Shown piece by piece: positions 11,341-21,365 of a stretch of 41,452 bases of DNA; position 1 is the stretch's first letter; each line of letters starts with the position of its first letter. The position numbers and the translations under genes are program-made. Below the pieces are notes generated by a model. The model ran no database searches and had not been told where the DNA came from. It worked only from the letters and a program-made list of their open reading frames with translations. This stretch comes from Ophiobolus disseminans (taxonomy: Eukaryota; Ascomycota; Dothideomycetes; Pleosporales; Phaeosphaeriaceae), in assembly GCA_010093685.1 (NCBI GenBank), contig MU006256.1, forward strand, positions 1-41,452. The letters are read 5' to 3'.

Positions 11341-12145
11341 ATGAAGAGGCAGGCGTCCTGTGGCGGACACGGAACCTTCGAAATCCGCAATGTGACGCAA
11401 TTATTGGAACAAAGTCTGATTCCATGTTGCGTTGTTGGCGTGTCCGCACTCATGTTCTATGGCGTTCCACGCTTGCGAGATGTGTGAGCCCCAAACTGCA
11501 TTACGAAATCTAAGCTTAACTTTTGAACAGAAGTGGGAAATTTGTGTACCGATGGCGAAGGTCAACGAGGCAGTCAACATGCTAAGTCAGCACAACGAGT
11601 ACATCAAAACGAGTGAGAGGCGGGTACCTCAGCCTTTGTCGCTTGCGCATACGTACATTTGGTTTCAGGGAAGCATGGTGGACTACGAGTTCTGCCTGGT
11701 GCCCTCTACACACGCACGAATACCGATCGGCAAATGCGCTGTCTGGAGAAGCCCAAATGGGGTTCCATATGCACCACTGAAGGAGTTGGTACAAAGCTAC
11801 CTGGACATACACGATTTAGTTTCGCTGTGCGATATCGTTGATGGAGCGAATTTGAGTTACGAGTGGGGTAAACTACACTTGAACCTGGACGGAGATACGG
11901 ACATGGATTGGGCACAGCAACGGAATGCAGAGTTGATGGGACCTGAGGGAAACTTTGACTCATCATTACTTTGCAGCGCATTCCCAACGGCTCAGGTCAG
12001 AAAGGCTCTATTGTGGCAAAAGACGACGGTAGAGAAGAAGCAAAGGCTAGAACAAATGATGCTGCCCAAAGAATCTTTTGAGACGCGCTATATGCTAAAA
12101 GGATCATTGCCTGAACCATGGAAGGAAAGGCGCGACTCATGCTAG
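11341..12145 (+). CDS. Nucleotidyltransferase-fold protein, 2 exons
   Basis: Predicted exons are 11341-11481 and 11531-12145, with a 49-nt intron (GTGTGAG..CTTAACT..CAG), giving 251 residues. The join creates CVVGVSALMFYG..RLRD-KWEICVP at residues 30-54. This is the G-S-x-A-L..Y-G..R-x-D-x-E arrangement of nucleotidyltransferase-fold proteins common in ascomycetes. A second acidic patch (VDYEFCLVPS) follows at about residue 93. Then comes a helical part with NGVPYAPLKELVQSYLD and LCDIVDGANLSYEWG, typical of this fungal group. It is paired tail-to-tail with another nucleotidyltransferase-fold gene, with 84 bp between stop codons. Substrate is unknown. The first acidic motif (D-K-W-E) departs from the classical D-x-D, so the fold may be only partly active. 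Confidence 0.72.
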
Positions 12146-12229
12146 GAGTTTCCAAGAGAATAGAAGACTCGAACGTCGTCTACTTTATATCGCAACGAAT
12201 GCAAATATCTTGCTTTGATAACATCATTT

Positions 12230-13262
12230 TTAAGAAGGCGCCCACACCCATTGCCCATTGACATATTGCCTATATCGCTGGTGCGTTTCGTCCCAAGTCC
12301 AAGCAGAACCAGATGCTTCTGGTTGGGAGGTTTGCTGCTGGAGAGGAACCCACTGCCAATTGCCTCCGACCTGTTTCTTATATCGCTGATAGGTCTCATC
12401 CCAAACCCGATCGGAACTTACCTCTTCCTCTTCGTTCTCAGTGTCCACCTTCATCAATCCAAGTGTTTGTCTCATCCACTCGATGAAATTTTGATTTGCG
12501 GCATTCGTTTCCGCATACTTGCGAAGAAATGCTAGACGGTATGCTTCCTCAATATCGCGACCGTGTTGAGACATAACCTTTGGATATTTGGTAATCAGAA
12601 AAACCAAATCCTGGTAATCATTCGTGTTCGTGTCCCCGCGTGTGTTGAATGCATGGAATTTTCCTCGTAGAAGGTAGAAGGTGTTTACCACTACGGCCTT
12701 GATACCATTTGGTAGTGTGACAACCTCCGAAGTGTTGTCGTTAATTTCTGTAGGACTGTTCAGTTGGCCTTGGCCATTAGCTCAAGTCATCTCCACAACA
12801 TTGCGTCACTCACCACTTATGATCACATCCACCTGAACAGCAAGGTCTGGTAGATCTTTATAACCTTGATCCCAAGACTTCCCTGTATGGACAAAGAGAT
12901 TCACGGCTGTTTGACCATGGGTTTGAGGGAAGCAAATCCTGTCTATTGCTTAGTATATATGCTCGGATCGTGGAAGATGACGAAATGACAATTCTTCTGC
13001 CCTCAAGCACGTACCGAGGCATCTGCAACGTTGCCTTCTTAAACAGCTCCATGGTTGTCGCTACAGTGATATCGACATCTTGTGTTTCTCGGGTGCCGCC
13101 CCGAAGTCGAACTGTCCAGCCTCCTAGGAATGCGTGCGATATGCCAGCGCTTTCACAAACTTGTGCAAGATGATTTGCCGCTAACAACAAATGAGTAGAG
13201 GTGGGTTGTCGTGATGCATAGTAAAGTACGCCGAATCGGTCGGTGTCGTATATTTCCGCCAT
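12230..13262 (-). CDS. Nucleotidyltransferase with tandem C-terminal W-repeats, 3 exons
   Basis: Predicted exons are 13262-13015, 12938-12814 and 12768-12230; introns are 76 nt (GTACGT..TACTAAG..CAG) and 45 nt (GTGAGT..GCTAAT..AAG), giving 303 residues. The catalytic signature is clear: FLGGWTVRLRGGTRETQDVDITV (about 45-67) gives GG-W, Arg/Thr and the D62-x-D64 pair. VQVDVIISG (about 117-125) supplies the third carboxylate, D120. KFHAF..RG followed by NDYQDLVFLITKYP is the helical region usual after this fold. The C-terminus (about 245-303) carries two copies of a W-D-E-T-x-Q-R-Y..V-x-G-x-W-x-W-x-P motif, possibly a peptide- or protein-binding module. All three catalytic acids are present, so it is probably active. 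Substrate is not deducible. It is convergent with the gene at 11341-12145. Confidence 0.82.
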
Positions 13263-14040
13263 CTGTTAGCAAGGGAACAGAAAACACAGTGAATGATAGT
13301 CAGTAGAATTGCAAGCACATGAGAAACGACTTATATACCCTAGGTCTAGGAACTGGGTAGGAATACTTCTCTGCAAGTGCATACACGCTTTCCTTGAGCG
13401 TCCGCGGTACATACCAACAACCCTAGCCTACGCCTACATAGTGCACGTTCACAGCGTGTCGCTTACAGTACAATCAGTCCGAATATCGATTCGGATGATT
13501 GATATTAAAGCCAAGGATTCGACCTGAGCCCTTAGCCCGAACCATGGGCCTAGCATCACGGTCTTTGCAGCTCTGATTGCTTTCCTTCAATGGGACTGAT
13601 GTCACATATCCCAAGCGCCTTCGGACTGTGCCGGACATCGATGGACAAGGGGTTGGCTAAAACCTCCACGCTTCAGATAACAAGTAATAACAAGCGGGTA
13701 GAATAACACTTCGGGTGCCTAACTTTAGCTTCCCAACGTCGGGAAAGAGTGGAGGAGACGCTGCTTGAAATGCAGCGATTGGTCTTACATTGATCACGAT
13801 GCTGTGTGGAGAAACTGCCTATAATCAAGAGACGGCTGAGAGATATGCATGACTACTTCGACGGCACGTTGCTGAAGGCAAAGTGTTGGGATGGGAGGAT
13901 CTGCAACACATTGCAGTGTTCCGAGCGGGCCGAACAGACTAACCTATTTTGCGAGATGTTATACGTGAAGGGATCCGTGCGCAGATTCCGCTAAGCCGGG
14001 ATGGCTACATGCGGGGGTTGGCGCATGTCGCTTAGCTGAA
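13263..14040. other. Intergenic, no gene seen
   Basis: Short frames only. The 62-codon frame at 13806-13994 starts at a non-ATG codon and has no support from splicing or homology that I can see. The upper end leads into a CT-rich minisatellite. Confidence 0.5.
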
Positions 14041-14043
14041 ATC

Positions 14044-14207
14044 CCCTCTCCTGTCCTCTCCTTTGCTCTCCTCTCCTTTGCTCTCCTCTCCTTTGCTCTC
14101 CTCTCCTTTGCTCTCCTCTCCTTCGCTCCCCTCTCCTTCGCTCCCCTCTCCTTCGCTCCCCTCTCCTTCGCTCCCCTCTCCTTCGCTCCCCTCTCCTTCG
14201 CTCCCCT
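14044..14207. repeat. CT-rich minisatellite, 15-bp unit
   Basis: About 11 tandem copies of a 15-bp unit, first TGCTCTCCTCTCCTT and later CGCTCCCCTCTCCTT. The array ends about 58 bp before the start codon of the gene at 14265. Strong purine/pyrimidine strand bias (all C/T with few G on the plus strand) could affect promoter or chromatin structure. A related array lies at 16313-16381. Confidence 0.95.
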
Positions 14208-14264
14208 TCACCGTGGGACAACGACCGAGCTCGCCGCAACGTAATAAGATCAGCCAACGACGAA

Positions 14265-15393
14265 ATGCCGGACCACGGGGAAAGCTCAGCTAATGAAGAA
14301 ATCCCGGGTAACGAGGGGGTGCAAGACAACAAAGAGCTCCTTGCAGCTGTGGAGCGTCAGAGACTAATCTTCGCGAGGGATACGCACTGGACACCTCCTG
14401 AAGTCCTAGTTAAGCGGTTCCTAAAAATCTTACAACAGAGCGACCATGACTTAAAGAAATATTCTTCTGGAGCCCGAAGTGTTCGCACTCGCGCACGCCG
14501 TCGTGCTGCTCAGATTCGACAGACAGTGGGCCCTGAAGTACTGCTACTGGTCATGTTGCACGTAAAGACATTCAAGCGATTAGTAGAGCTGAGAGAGGAC
14601 GGTCTTATTAGTTCCCTCCATGATTGGTGGGATCAAAAGCCTCATCCTCTATTACTTAGTCGAGCAGCAAGCAATGTGTTTTCAGGAAACATTATGGATG
14701 TTCCTCAAGAGCCTCTTTCCGAGCCGATTACAAGCGGACAAATTGCAGCAGCAGCATTTAGTATGTAGACATTCTCTTTGGTTATTCTTGAACTCATTTG
14801 CTGTAGGTAATGCAATATATCTTGCGGCGCAAAGCATCCCAAATCTACAGGACCGAGGGGCTTGGATCACCTCTGCCCACGCACATCTCGATCTGCTGAA
14901 GCGACTCAATCGTTATGAAGCTGATCCTTGGTCTTCCTTTGAAGCAGCGGCACATTGGGCTAGCTTACCGTTACTTGACAGTATCCTTGGAGGCTACCTT
15001 TCTCGTGGCATGTATGAAACTTGCATCAGAAAGGACGAGGAACAATCTGGCGCTACGGTAATCACTAATGCTGTTCGCTTGTGGTATGCGCTCGAACAAC
15101 ATGGCGATTTTGGGTTAGAGATCTGGCTGGGTTCATCATGGGGAGATGAAATCACCCAGCAATTGGAAGAGATGACTTCAATTGAAGGTTGGAAGAATAT
15201 TCTAGGTGACTACCTGTACCAAGCCATGACAAAGAGCAGATTCAGAGAATCGGAAGTCAGTAGGAGCATATTGCGGACGGGTGCTGCCAGAATCTCGAAG
15301 GGTAGTGTGATTGGTTCAGATAGTAAGCTTGAGGTATTGATATGTTTCCAGACGGGTATTGAAATATGGAAAATCTATCCCCAAGCTAGCTAG
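14265..15393 (+). CDS. Unknown protein, 2 exons, 360 residues
   Basis: Predicted exons are 14265-14760 and 14807-15393 with a 46-nt intron (GTATGT..TAG). The join reads ..AAAFS-S-NAIYLAAQ and gives 360 residues. The N-terminus is acidic and probably disordered. It is followed by alpha-helical sequence: THWTPPEVLVKRFLKIL, a basic Arg-rich stretch (RTRARRRAAQIRQ), then repeated Trp-containing helices such as SSLHDWWDQKP, PWSSFEAAAHWASLPLL and GLEIWLGSSWGDEI. No signal peptide or membrane segment is evident. I do not recognise the family. It overlaps tail-to-tail by 8 bp with the minus-strand frame ending at 15386. Confidence 0.7.
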
Positions 15394-15720
15394 CCGCTTT
15401 CAATTTAAAAGTTACGTTGTGAACTATCACTTTGAATCCGCTTCGAAGAGTGATTTCGTTCTTACCGTCTTCTGTGTCTTGTTGTTTCATAGTCTTCACA
15501 CCGACACTTACCCGGCCGCCAGGACTGGCTTCCCATGACATGTGCCTATCGTAATCCACAGCCTCCCATGTATGATATTCAACATACTCCAAATCTCCAT
15601 CTTTGGTTTGTTCAGCCTAGTATTTGATCAGAGGGGGTCGCAAGGCGCGTTGAGAGTCATGTTACCTCAGGCATTAGCGAAAAGCCGGGAAGCACACGGT
15701 TTGCTTGAGTGCGTAGAGCT
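15386..15720 (-). CDS. 3' exons of an unknown gene (partial model)
   Basis: The last exon is 15616-15386 (77 codons with stop; contains HTWEAVDYDRHMSWEA and a Lys-rich end). A 49-nt intron (15665-15617, GTAACA..ACTAG) joins it in frame to an upstream piece reading ANRVLPGFSLMPE. Further upstream I find no start codon or convincing splice acceptor, so this could be the end of a short gene or a remnant. The product is not recognised. Confidence 0.35.
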
Positions 15721-15795
15721 CAGATAGGGGTATTTTTCTAGATTATCATTAGATCAGAGACCGACCCGACTCACAAATTTAGGAAAGATAGTCAT

Positions 15796-16304
15796 TTACA
15801 CTTTGTAACGTGGTGTCTTCCTAAAAGTCAAATCTTGTGGCAACACGCGGTGAGTCCGAACGAAGTTGACGAAGGAGCGAGCGATAGCGGGATGTACGCT
15901 TAGGTAGATCGAGTCGTGAAGAGGGGCACTGTTGGATGCGCAACGAGGTCAGCTTGATCTGAAGTAAGGATGGAAGTATTTACCTCGATTGACGGCCGCA
16001 ATACCGAGCCGGTGACTGTACAGATCGAGCGCAGCTTTTGCAGTTTAGCTGTCTTCGAAAATTCGTTAAGTCGTACTTCGAATACCTCGTCGCGGTTTGA
16101 TGCTACCCGCAAAGTAGCTAGTTGACGCAGCGTAGTAGGACATATATCGAATTCCTGTCGGTGCCCAACAATGGTCATATGAAAGTTTTCGGGCGGCAAC
16201 AGCCCCTCCAAGCTCAAGTCTGCCCCACCTGCCGGATGTAGATAGTCACGTGTGCTGGGAAGAATGGCGACACCCATCACATGACTCTCGCCAATAATCG
16301 CCAC
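15796..16304 (-). CDS. Small 2H-phosphoesterase-like candidate
   Basis: Proposed exons are 16304-15994 and 15928-15796 with a 65-nt intron (GTCAAT..GCTGAC..CAG), giving 147 residues. Two His-x-Thr/Ser-hydrophobic motifs appear: FHMTIVG (H42, T44) and LHDSIYLSV (H108, S110), the hallmark pair of 2H phosphoesterases (LigT and cyclic phosphodiesterases), which act on 2',3'-cyclic phosphates or 2'-5' linkages. The 66-residue spacing is a little shorter than typical. Length and lack of a signal peptide fit a cytosolic enzyme. The donor is non-consensus; the stronger GTAAAT donor nearby would break the frame. A pseudogene or a different protein is therefore possible. Confidence 0.4.
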
Positions 16305-16312
16305 TAAATGCT

Positions 16313-16381
16313 CTGCTCTCCTTTGCTTTGCTCTCCTTTGCTCTGCTCTCCTTTGCTCCGCTCTCCTTTGCTCTGCTCTCT
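16313..16381. repeat. CT-rich minisatellite related to 14044-14207
   Basis: About four to five units of a TTTGCTCTGCTCTCC-type 15-bp repeat, sharing the GCTCTCCTTTGCTC core with the array at 14044. It ends within about 10 bp of the start codon of the minus-strand gene at 16304. Each array is therefore immediately upstream of a divergent gene in the same 2-kb block. Confidence 0.9.
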
Positions 16382-17070
16382 CACTGTGTATGTACTGACC
16401 CGCACGACTTTACATGCGCGCGACTATGTAAAAACATTTATGCATGGATGTTTTATGCACCTTTACGCGATCCGAATCTGGAGTTGACGGGGTTCATCAA
16501 CCCTTCGGTCAACGCAAGCCCTTTCACACCTGCAGCACCATGGCGAGAAGTATGCCACTGTACGTGCAGCATCCTTCTGCAGGACCAGGGAACCTAGAGG
16601 AAGGGAGAAGCTCCATCGAGCGTGGGCGTGGATGTGAGGGTATAAAGCATCGCATGTTGACTTCGTTTCTTCGTTCCCAGCATCAGCTGCCTGGCTTCTT
16701 CCCACCGTATCCTCTACTCTCTGTCTTCTGCGGCACGTTAGGTCGAAATATACCAATTCTCCAGCGACTCGGTCACTCTGCGGACGTCCAGCACTGTCCG
16801 AAGCATTGGCGGTAGTCTGTGTGTGAAGCCTGTTAATCGTTTTATCTCACCTCCACTGACGACATCATAAGACTCAACCTCATCAGACTCCGTCTCTCCC
16901 TTTCACTCATAGGAGTATAATCCAAAGTGTTTCCCCCGGAATACCTGATCTGTATGTACACCCATTCGCTGCGTTAGCTCCGTGGTTCTGCAACAGCCGT
17001 AGTTAGACAAGAGCGGACTGTGCATTCAAAACCTATGCTTACTTTCATGTTAGCTCCAAATTTGCTTATT
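16382..17070. other. Intergenic, no convincing gene
   Basis: A 123-codon plus-strand frame (16444-16815) and an antisense frame overlap here, but neither has recognisable composition or splice support. A TATAAA-like GTATAAAGC lies near 16639 and could serve a plus-strand transcript leading to 17071. Confidence 0.4.
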
Positions 17071-17355
17071 ATGCCTACTGCACTCGACACCTCACCAGCT
17101 CCTGGACCCCCTGCCCCACCAAATACTCCTCAACCTTCGATGCAGCAAGGCAGTGCCCCTCAGACGGTCGATGTGGAAAATCGTGGGCAGGCTGAGATAT
17201 CCGCCGCCCCAGGCAGCCAAAACAGTGCTGCATCTAATGGCGCTTCTATTCCATCTTATGGCTTGGCAGATTTAGGATTAAGGGATTCAAATGCGACTTA
17301 CGCTGCTCAGCCGGATCCCACTTCCAACGACACCCATACGAAGAATGGTGCTTAG
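17071..17355 (+). CDS. Small Pro/Ser/Asn-rich protein (low confidence)
   Basis: A 94-codon frame starting MPTALDTSPAPGPPAPPN. It is rich in Pro, Ser, Asn and Ala, and contains SIPSYGLADLGL near its end. A very similar short motif, SLPSYGLSNL, lies near the C-terminus of the 619-residue protein encoded at 18402-20412 on the other strand. That shared motif is the main reason to regard it as real. It may be an exon of a longer unresolved gene. No domain is recognisable. Confidence 0.35.
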   Translation: MPTALDTSPAPGPPAPPNTPQPSMQQGSAPQTVDVENRGQAEISAAPGSQNSAASNGASIPSYGLADLGLRDSNATYAAQPDPTSNDTHTKNGA

Positions 17356-17524
17356 TCTCTCTATCGAGATGCATGCTATTCGAAAGTTAGCAGCGTGTTG
17401 CTATATCTCTCTCCTTACTAGCCGAGACGATTATTTGGTTGCTGTAAAGATAGATCCTATATATCATAATTCAGCTTGCAAATAAATATTTTCGGGTTAT
17501 GTCAGGTGACATGTGCATGACTAA

Positions 17525-18359
17525 ATGCATGCTTTTGTGGGTGCCAAGCCAAGCGAACATCTGTGCGCTAGCAGTCCTGCGTCACTTCGTTTATCCCATG
17601 CCCATAGACCTCTAGCCACATGCTCCTTTCTTCCTACCACTGAAGAAAAATTTACAATCGTACTTTTGAGGCGCCTGAGTATGGTATCTACCGAAGCCCA
17701 CGAACAGCCGACTGAATGGAACCCCGAGACGTTGCATATTGATCTCGTGACAACAGCAGCTGTCCAAGAACAACTCTCGAAGCTCGCATTACTCTTAGGG
17801 ACCCCGCCATACCTACAAAGCATAAAGAAGGTGCAAGAAGGAGTCTTTAAGTTTGGGTTAACTCAAGAATTGGTTGATCTTCGCACTGGAATCCTTGATA
17901 TAGTAAGTTGAAGGACATATTATAGCACTGCAAGTAATAATAGTACCTCAGGATCATCAAGACATGGTGGCAAAGACGAGTGCAATTTTCAAATTCCGAG
18001 ACCTTAAACCAAACGAAGCAGCAAACCTCCGCACAGCAGTGCTGCTTGTGTGCAAAGCCACACTTTACACAGACAACGATAATACCTTCTATATTCAACG
18101 ACTACCTATCGACTCAGAAGTTTACCAAGCAATAAACAGCCGCGTTCGAGAGATCGATCCCGAAATCGAGACCTACAGCCATACACACCATACACACGAC
18201 ACAAAGATGTTGCTACAAAGTCGTACGGCGCCAAGTAGCAAGGCCGAGACGACACTACATTCAGGTTCTGTTTGCGTCGTACTACAGAACGTTTGCATAG
18301 AGATAGTAAAGCCACTGGTCCCTTTTCTCCTCATACCGCGTCTCACTTCTAAAGTGTAA
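17525..18359 (+). CDS. Unknown protein, 2 exons
   Basis: Exons are 17525-17902 and 17952-18359, joined by a 49-nt intron (GTAAGT..CAG) that keeps the frame (LDI-DHQDMVAKTS). This gives 261 residues from the first ATG, or 209 from an in-frame ATG at 17681, which I prefer because the first 52 residues look unlike protein. The central part is helical (VQEQLSKLALLLG, GLTQELVDLRTGIL, LKPNEAANLRTAVLLVCKATL); the tail after about residue 190 is Ser/Thr/His-rich. No known domain is seen. It is convergent with the gene at 18402-20412, with 42 bp between stop codons. Confidence 0.55.
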
Positions 18360-18401
18360 TTAGAGCTGCATAGCTCATCATGGTCTATGGTAGCTTGTGA
18401 T

Positions 18402-20412
18402 TTAATGACTAGAATTTTCTAGAAACCAATGAAAGCTTTCATCATCTGGTTCCGGAAACAGATTGCTTAATCCATAAGACGGCAAACTTGGGTCTACACT
18501 CATTGACTGACCGTGATGCGTCTGCCCAATATCCTCAGGGTATGAGGTTGGGTTAATGTGATGTTCCCCCTCGAATGCAGTGTGCAAGCCTGATTGTACA
18601 ACCGATCTCGCGTTCTCAGAGTGCTGGCGCTGCTGGTCTCCAACCGTGAAAGAATTAGCTATACCCAAGGATTCGGCGTTTTCTGTCGGCGTGGTAGTCG
18701 CAGCAGTAGATTCTTTGTTGATCACTTGCCCATCTAGCGACATGTAAGCGTGATGAAGTTCAGTTCAAAGAACTTCGAACAAACTTACTAGGTGTTGAAC
18801 TATTTCTCGTCGCCTCGGTCAAGATAGATTCCTCTCTACTGCCGCCCATGAGGCTAGTAGCTGAACTACAGATTACCTCTGTAGGTGTTGAACAAGGAAG
18901 GATTGTAGAATGCGAATACTCAGGTCTGTCCTGGCCAGAGGGCCGTGGAGAAAAGGAGCTGTCGTTGTCGGCAACTACGCTATCGGTGATGAGTACTGGA
19001 GTTTGGCAGCCTTCTGCTATTATCGCGTTAGCTACTAGCTGAGAGAAAGGACCTCAAAGTAACTTACTACTAGTCTCTGTCCCGTGTCTCTCTTCGACTT
19101 CAGCTTCACGTGGAGTTTCGCACGCCTCGACAACATCATCTTGACATAACGCTGGTGCATATAGGTACATGGTATCCACGCGCTGCATATTGCGTTCCTC
19201 TTCAAAGCACGGTGTAATATCAGCTTGATGCTTTAGATGACCATAGACGTTTGAGAAATGCTGATCTCCTGCTTGAGCTGTTACCCCGTCGTGTCGTGGC
19301 TTTGGGATTGATCTTTTCCAGGAAGTGCTTGATTCGACATCGGATGTAGTAGGCCGACCGTTGTCTTCTAAGTTTTTTCTCTTTCTCTTCTTTGATGTCC
19401 TAACTGTTCGGGTGATAACTTTTGTTAAAGTAGTGTTACCTCTCGCAATATCAGCGTCTTCAAAGCCTAGGGCTAGAAGACCGGTACGAAGTGACATTGC
19501 AACGTCAATGTTGGCATCCGTAGAGACTTTCTCCTTTTCGGGCATTTTGACCCTGCGATATTCGCACAGGACCGTCATTTCTTCGTCGTTGAGTTGGGTT
19601 ATGCTGCATACGTTAAAGTGTGCTTTTGTTGAGGGCCTTTGTGCTTACTCGGACACTGCGCAATTGATCGAGTATAAAGAAGCTACGCCTCCCCTTTCCA
19701 TACATGTAAGATACTTCTTGCCTAAAGTGTCCATGTTGACTACTTCTTTCTTACTTCTCCCTAGTTGTGTACATATCTGGTTAAAAGCAGCAGTTTTCTT
19801 TGTTTGCTCTGACCCCTCAATGGAAGCTGATAAGACACATCGCTCCACCGCATCAGCAAAGTAAATTGGGTACTTCCTATCTGAGACCTTTTGGAGAGTT
19901 TGGTATATCGCTATTGCCTGCGCGATCGGGTTTTCAGGTTTAGGATCCTTTGGGTGATTAAGTGTAGAAAAAGTCGAGAGATCCTCAACCTTAGCAAAGG
20001 AATTTGCCACCCTAACGAGTCTCTCAATTCTATACGACTTCGCCTTTTCGAACTTCTTTCTAAAATAATCGTTGGCAGGTTCGTGAGGTTCTGTGTTCTT
20101 GTGTGTATCGTGTGGTATCGCATCGTGTGGTATCGCATCGTGTGGTATCGTATCGTGTGATATCGCATCGTTGTGTAGCGCATCGTTATGTGGCGCATCG
20201 TTGTGTGGCGCATTGTTGTGTGGCGCGTCGTTATGTGGCATAGTACTAGCAATATTTGGCTGGTGATGTTGCTCCACGTGCACGGTTCGGGGCGGGGTCT
20301 GAAGATTCTGGACACATATTAACAAGTCCTGGGCCCCGAAACCTGCAATGAGAAGTTCACAGCCCTCCGAAAGAGTTCCTCTCCTAAGGAACTGACAGAA
20401 ACCAGCTAGCAT
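18402..20412 (-). CDS. 619-residue protein with pentapeptide repeats, 4 exons
   Basis: Exons are 20412-19649, 19603-19068, 19016-18789 and 18733-18402. Introns are 45, 51 and 55 nt, all with GTAAG donors, and every phase agrees (619 residues). Residues about 58-104 are tandem pentapeptides of PHNDA/PHDAI type, encoded by a 15-bp minisatellite. The following region (about 108-260) appears folded and conserved in character: a DYFRKKFEKAKSYRIERLVRV helix, FADAVERCVLSAS and FNQICTQLGRSKKEV. A KKRKRK cluster in exon 2 is a candidate nuclear localisation signal. The C-terminal half is Ser/Thr-rich and probably disordered, ending with SLPSYGLSNL. I do not recognise a named domain. The second acceptor has a NAGNAG ambiguity of one codon. 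Confidence 0.8.
20103..20243. repeat. Coding minisatellite, 15-bp unit
   Basis: About nine tandem 15-bp units of GTGTGGTATCGCATC / GTGTGGCGCATCGTT type, in frame with the gene on the minus strand. They encode His-Asp/Asn pentapeptides. The 15-bp period preserves the reading frame, so copy number can vary without breaking the gene. Confidence 0.95.
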
Positions 20413-21365
20413 GGCCTGAAGTAAAGTAAGCTACTGATAAGCATTTAGTCACAATACAATTCTTGCCTTATTTGCTAATACTATAGGTGGTGAGACCAGC
20501 TGTAGCCCTATGACTGCGTCGAGGGCTGCCATTCTGAACGGAGGGCTTCGAGGTTACGGTTCAGAAGAGTGAATTGCGAAAGGAAATCTCAAAACGTTTT
20601 AGCACCTCTCAATGAGAGGTGCTAAAACGCTTTGGGATTCTCGCCGCAAGCGCCAATTTCGCGTGACCCTGACGCACCATGTGCATAACAACGGGTAAGC
20701 TAGTACTCATGAAGATCAGGCGCGCCTCTTGCACAGATGCATGCAGCGGTCTACCCAAAAACCACAATACCGTACTGAAACCTCTCTTCCGTCCTGCCAC
20801 GCCGTAAACTCCCATTAGTCACTTAGCTTTTCCGGCAACTCTATGAGAGAAGTTAGATCTCGCACAATTCTAACCGTGCGTGAAGATTAGGGCCGATGCA
20901 AGCGCCAGCAGACTTGCTTGGCACCTACGGCGTCCCTGCCGGCTCTTCATTGCACACACCACCAAGGCGTCAGCCGCACCCTCTATCAGATACTGCACAG
21001 ACTTCCTTGTACCCACATCTTCACGTCCCTTCGGTTCGTCTTCCCCGGGGCCTGTTTGAACCCCTCCCAGAATAGGCATGGCTCTCTTCTGTTGGGGTAC
21101 GGGCGTTTCGATGAGGGTGCAGCCGTACGGGAGTTCCTCATTCTCCTAGCCACAATCGCCGTCACTGCCGAGGGTCCGAAGCCATGACCTTTCTTTTGAG
21201 GGTGGGCGAACGCATGGCGGACGTCCACCATATATCATGCACGCTTCATCAGGCTGAGAGGTCCTTCAAACCTTGCCTTACCGCCCCTTTAGTCCTTCAC
21301 CGGTTGCCTTCCTGCAGCAAGAACCCGAAATTTTGCCTTCTTTCCGATCCATCTCTTCCGCTGGA
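20413..21365. other. Intergenic region with a long hairpin
   Basis: No supported gene. It holds the inverted repeat at 20585-20639 and otherwise only short overlapping frames. It separates a minus-strand gene starting at 20412 from a plus-strand gene starting at 21366, so it probably contains both promoters. Confidence 0.5.
20585..20639. repeat. Near-perfect inverted repeat (hairpin)
   Basis: Arms 20595-20611 and 20613-20629 are perfect 17-bp complements (CGTTTTAGCACCTCTCA and its reverse complement) around a single A. Pairing continues outward to 20585 and 20639 with one mismatch and one G-T pair: about 27-bp arms with a 1-nt loop. It lies about 180 bp upstream of the start codon at 20412. 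Confidence 0.95.

Noticed and set aside
14044..14207. CRISPR-like array
   Set aside because: Units are contiguous with no unique spacers, and the genome is eukaryotic; it is a minisatellite. The same applies to 16313-16381, 20103-20243 and 36401-36538.
16444..16815. 123-codon plus-strand frame
   Set aside because: Composition is not protein-like, an antisense frame of similar length overlaps it, and no intron or homology supports it.
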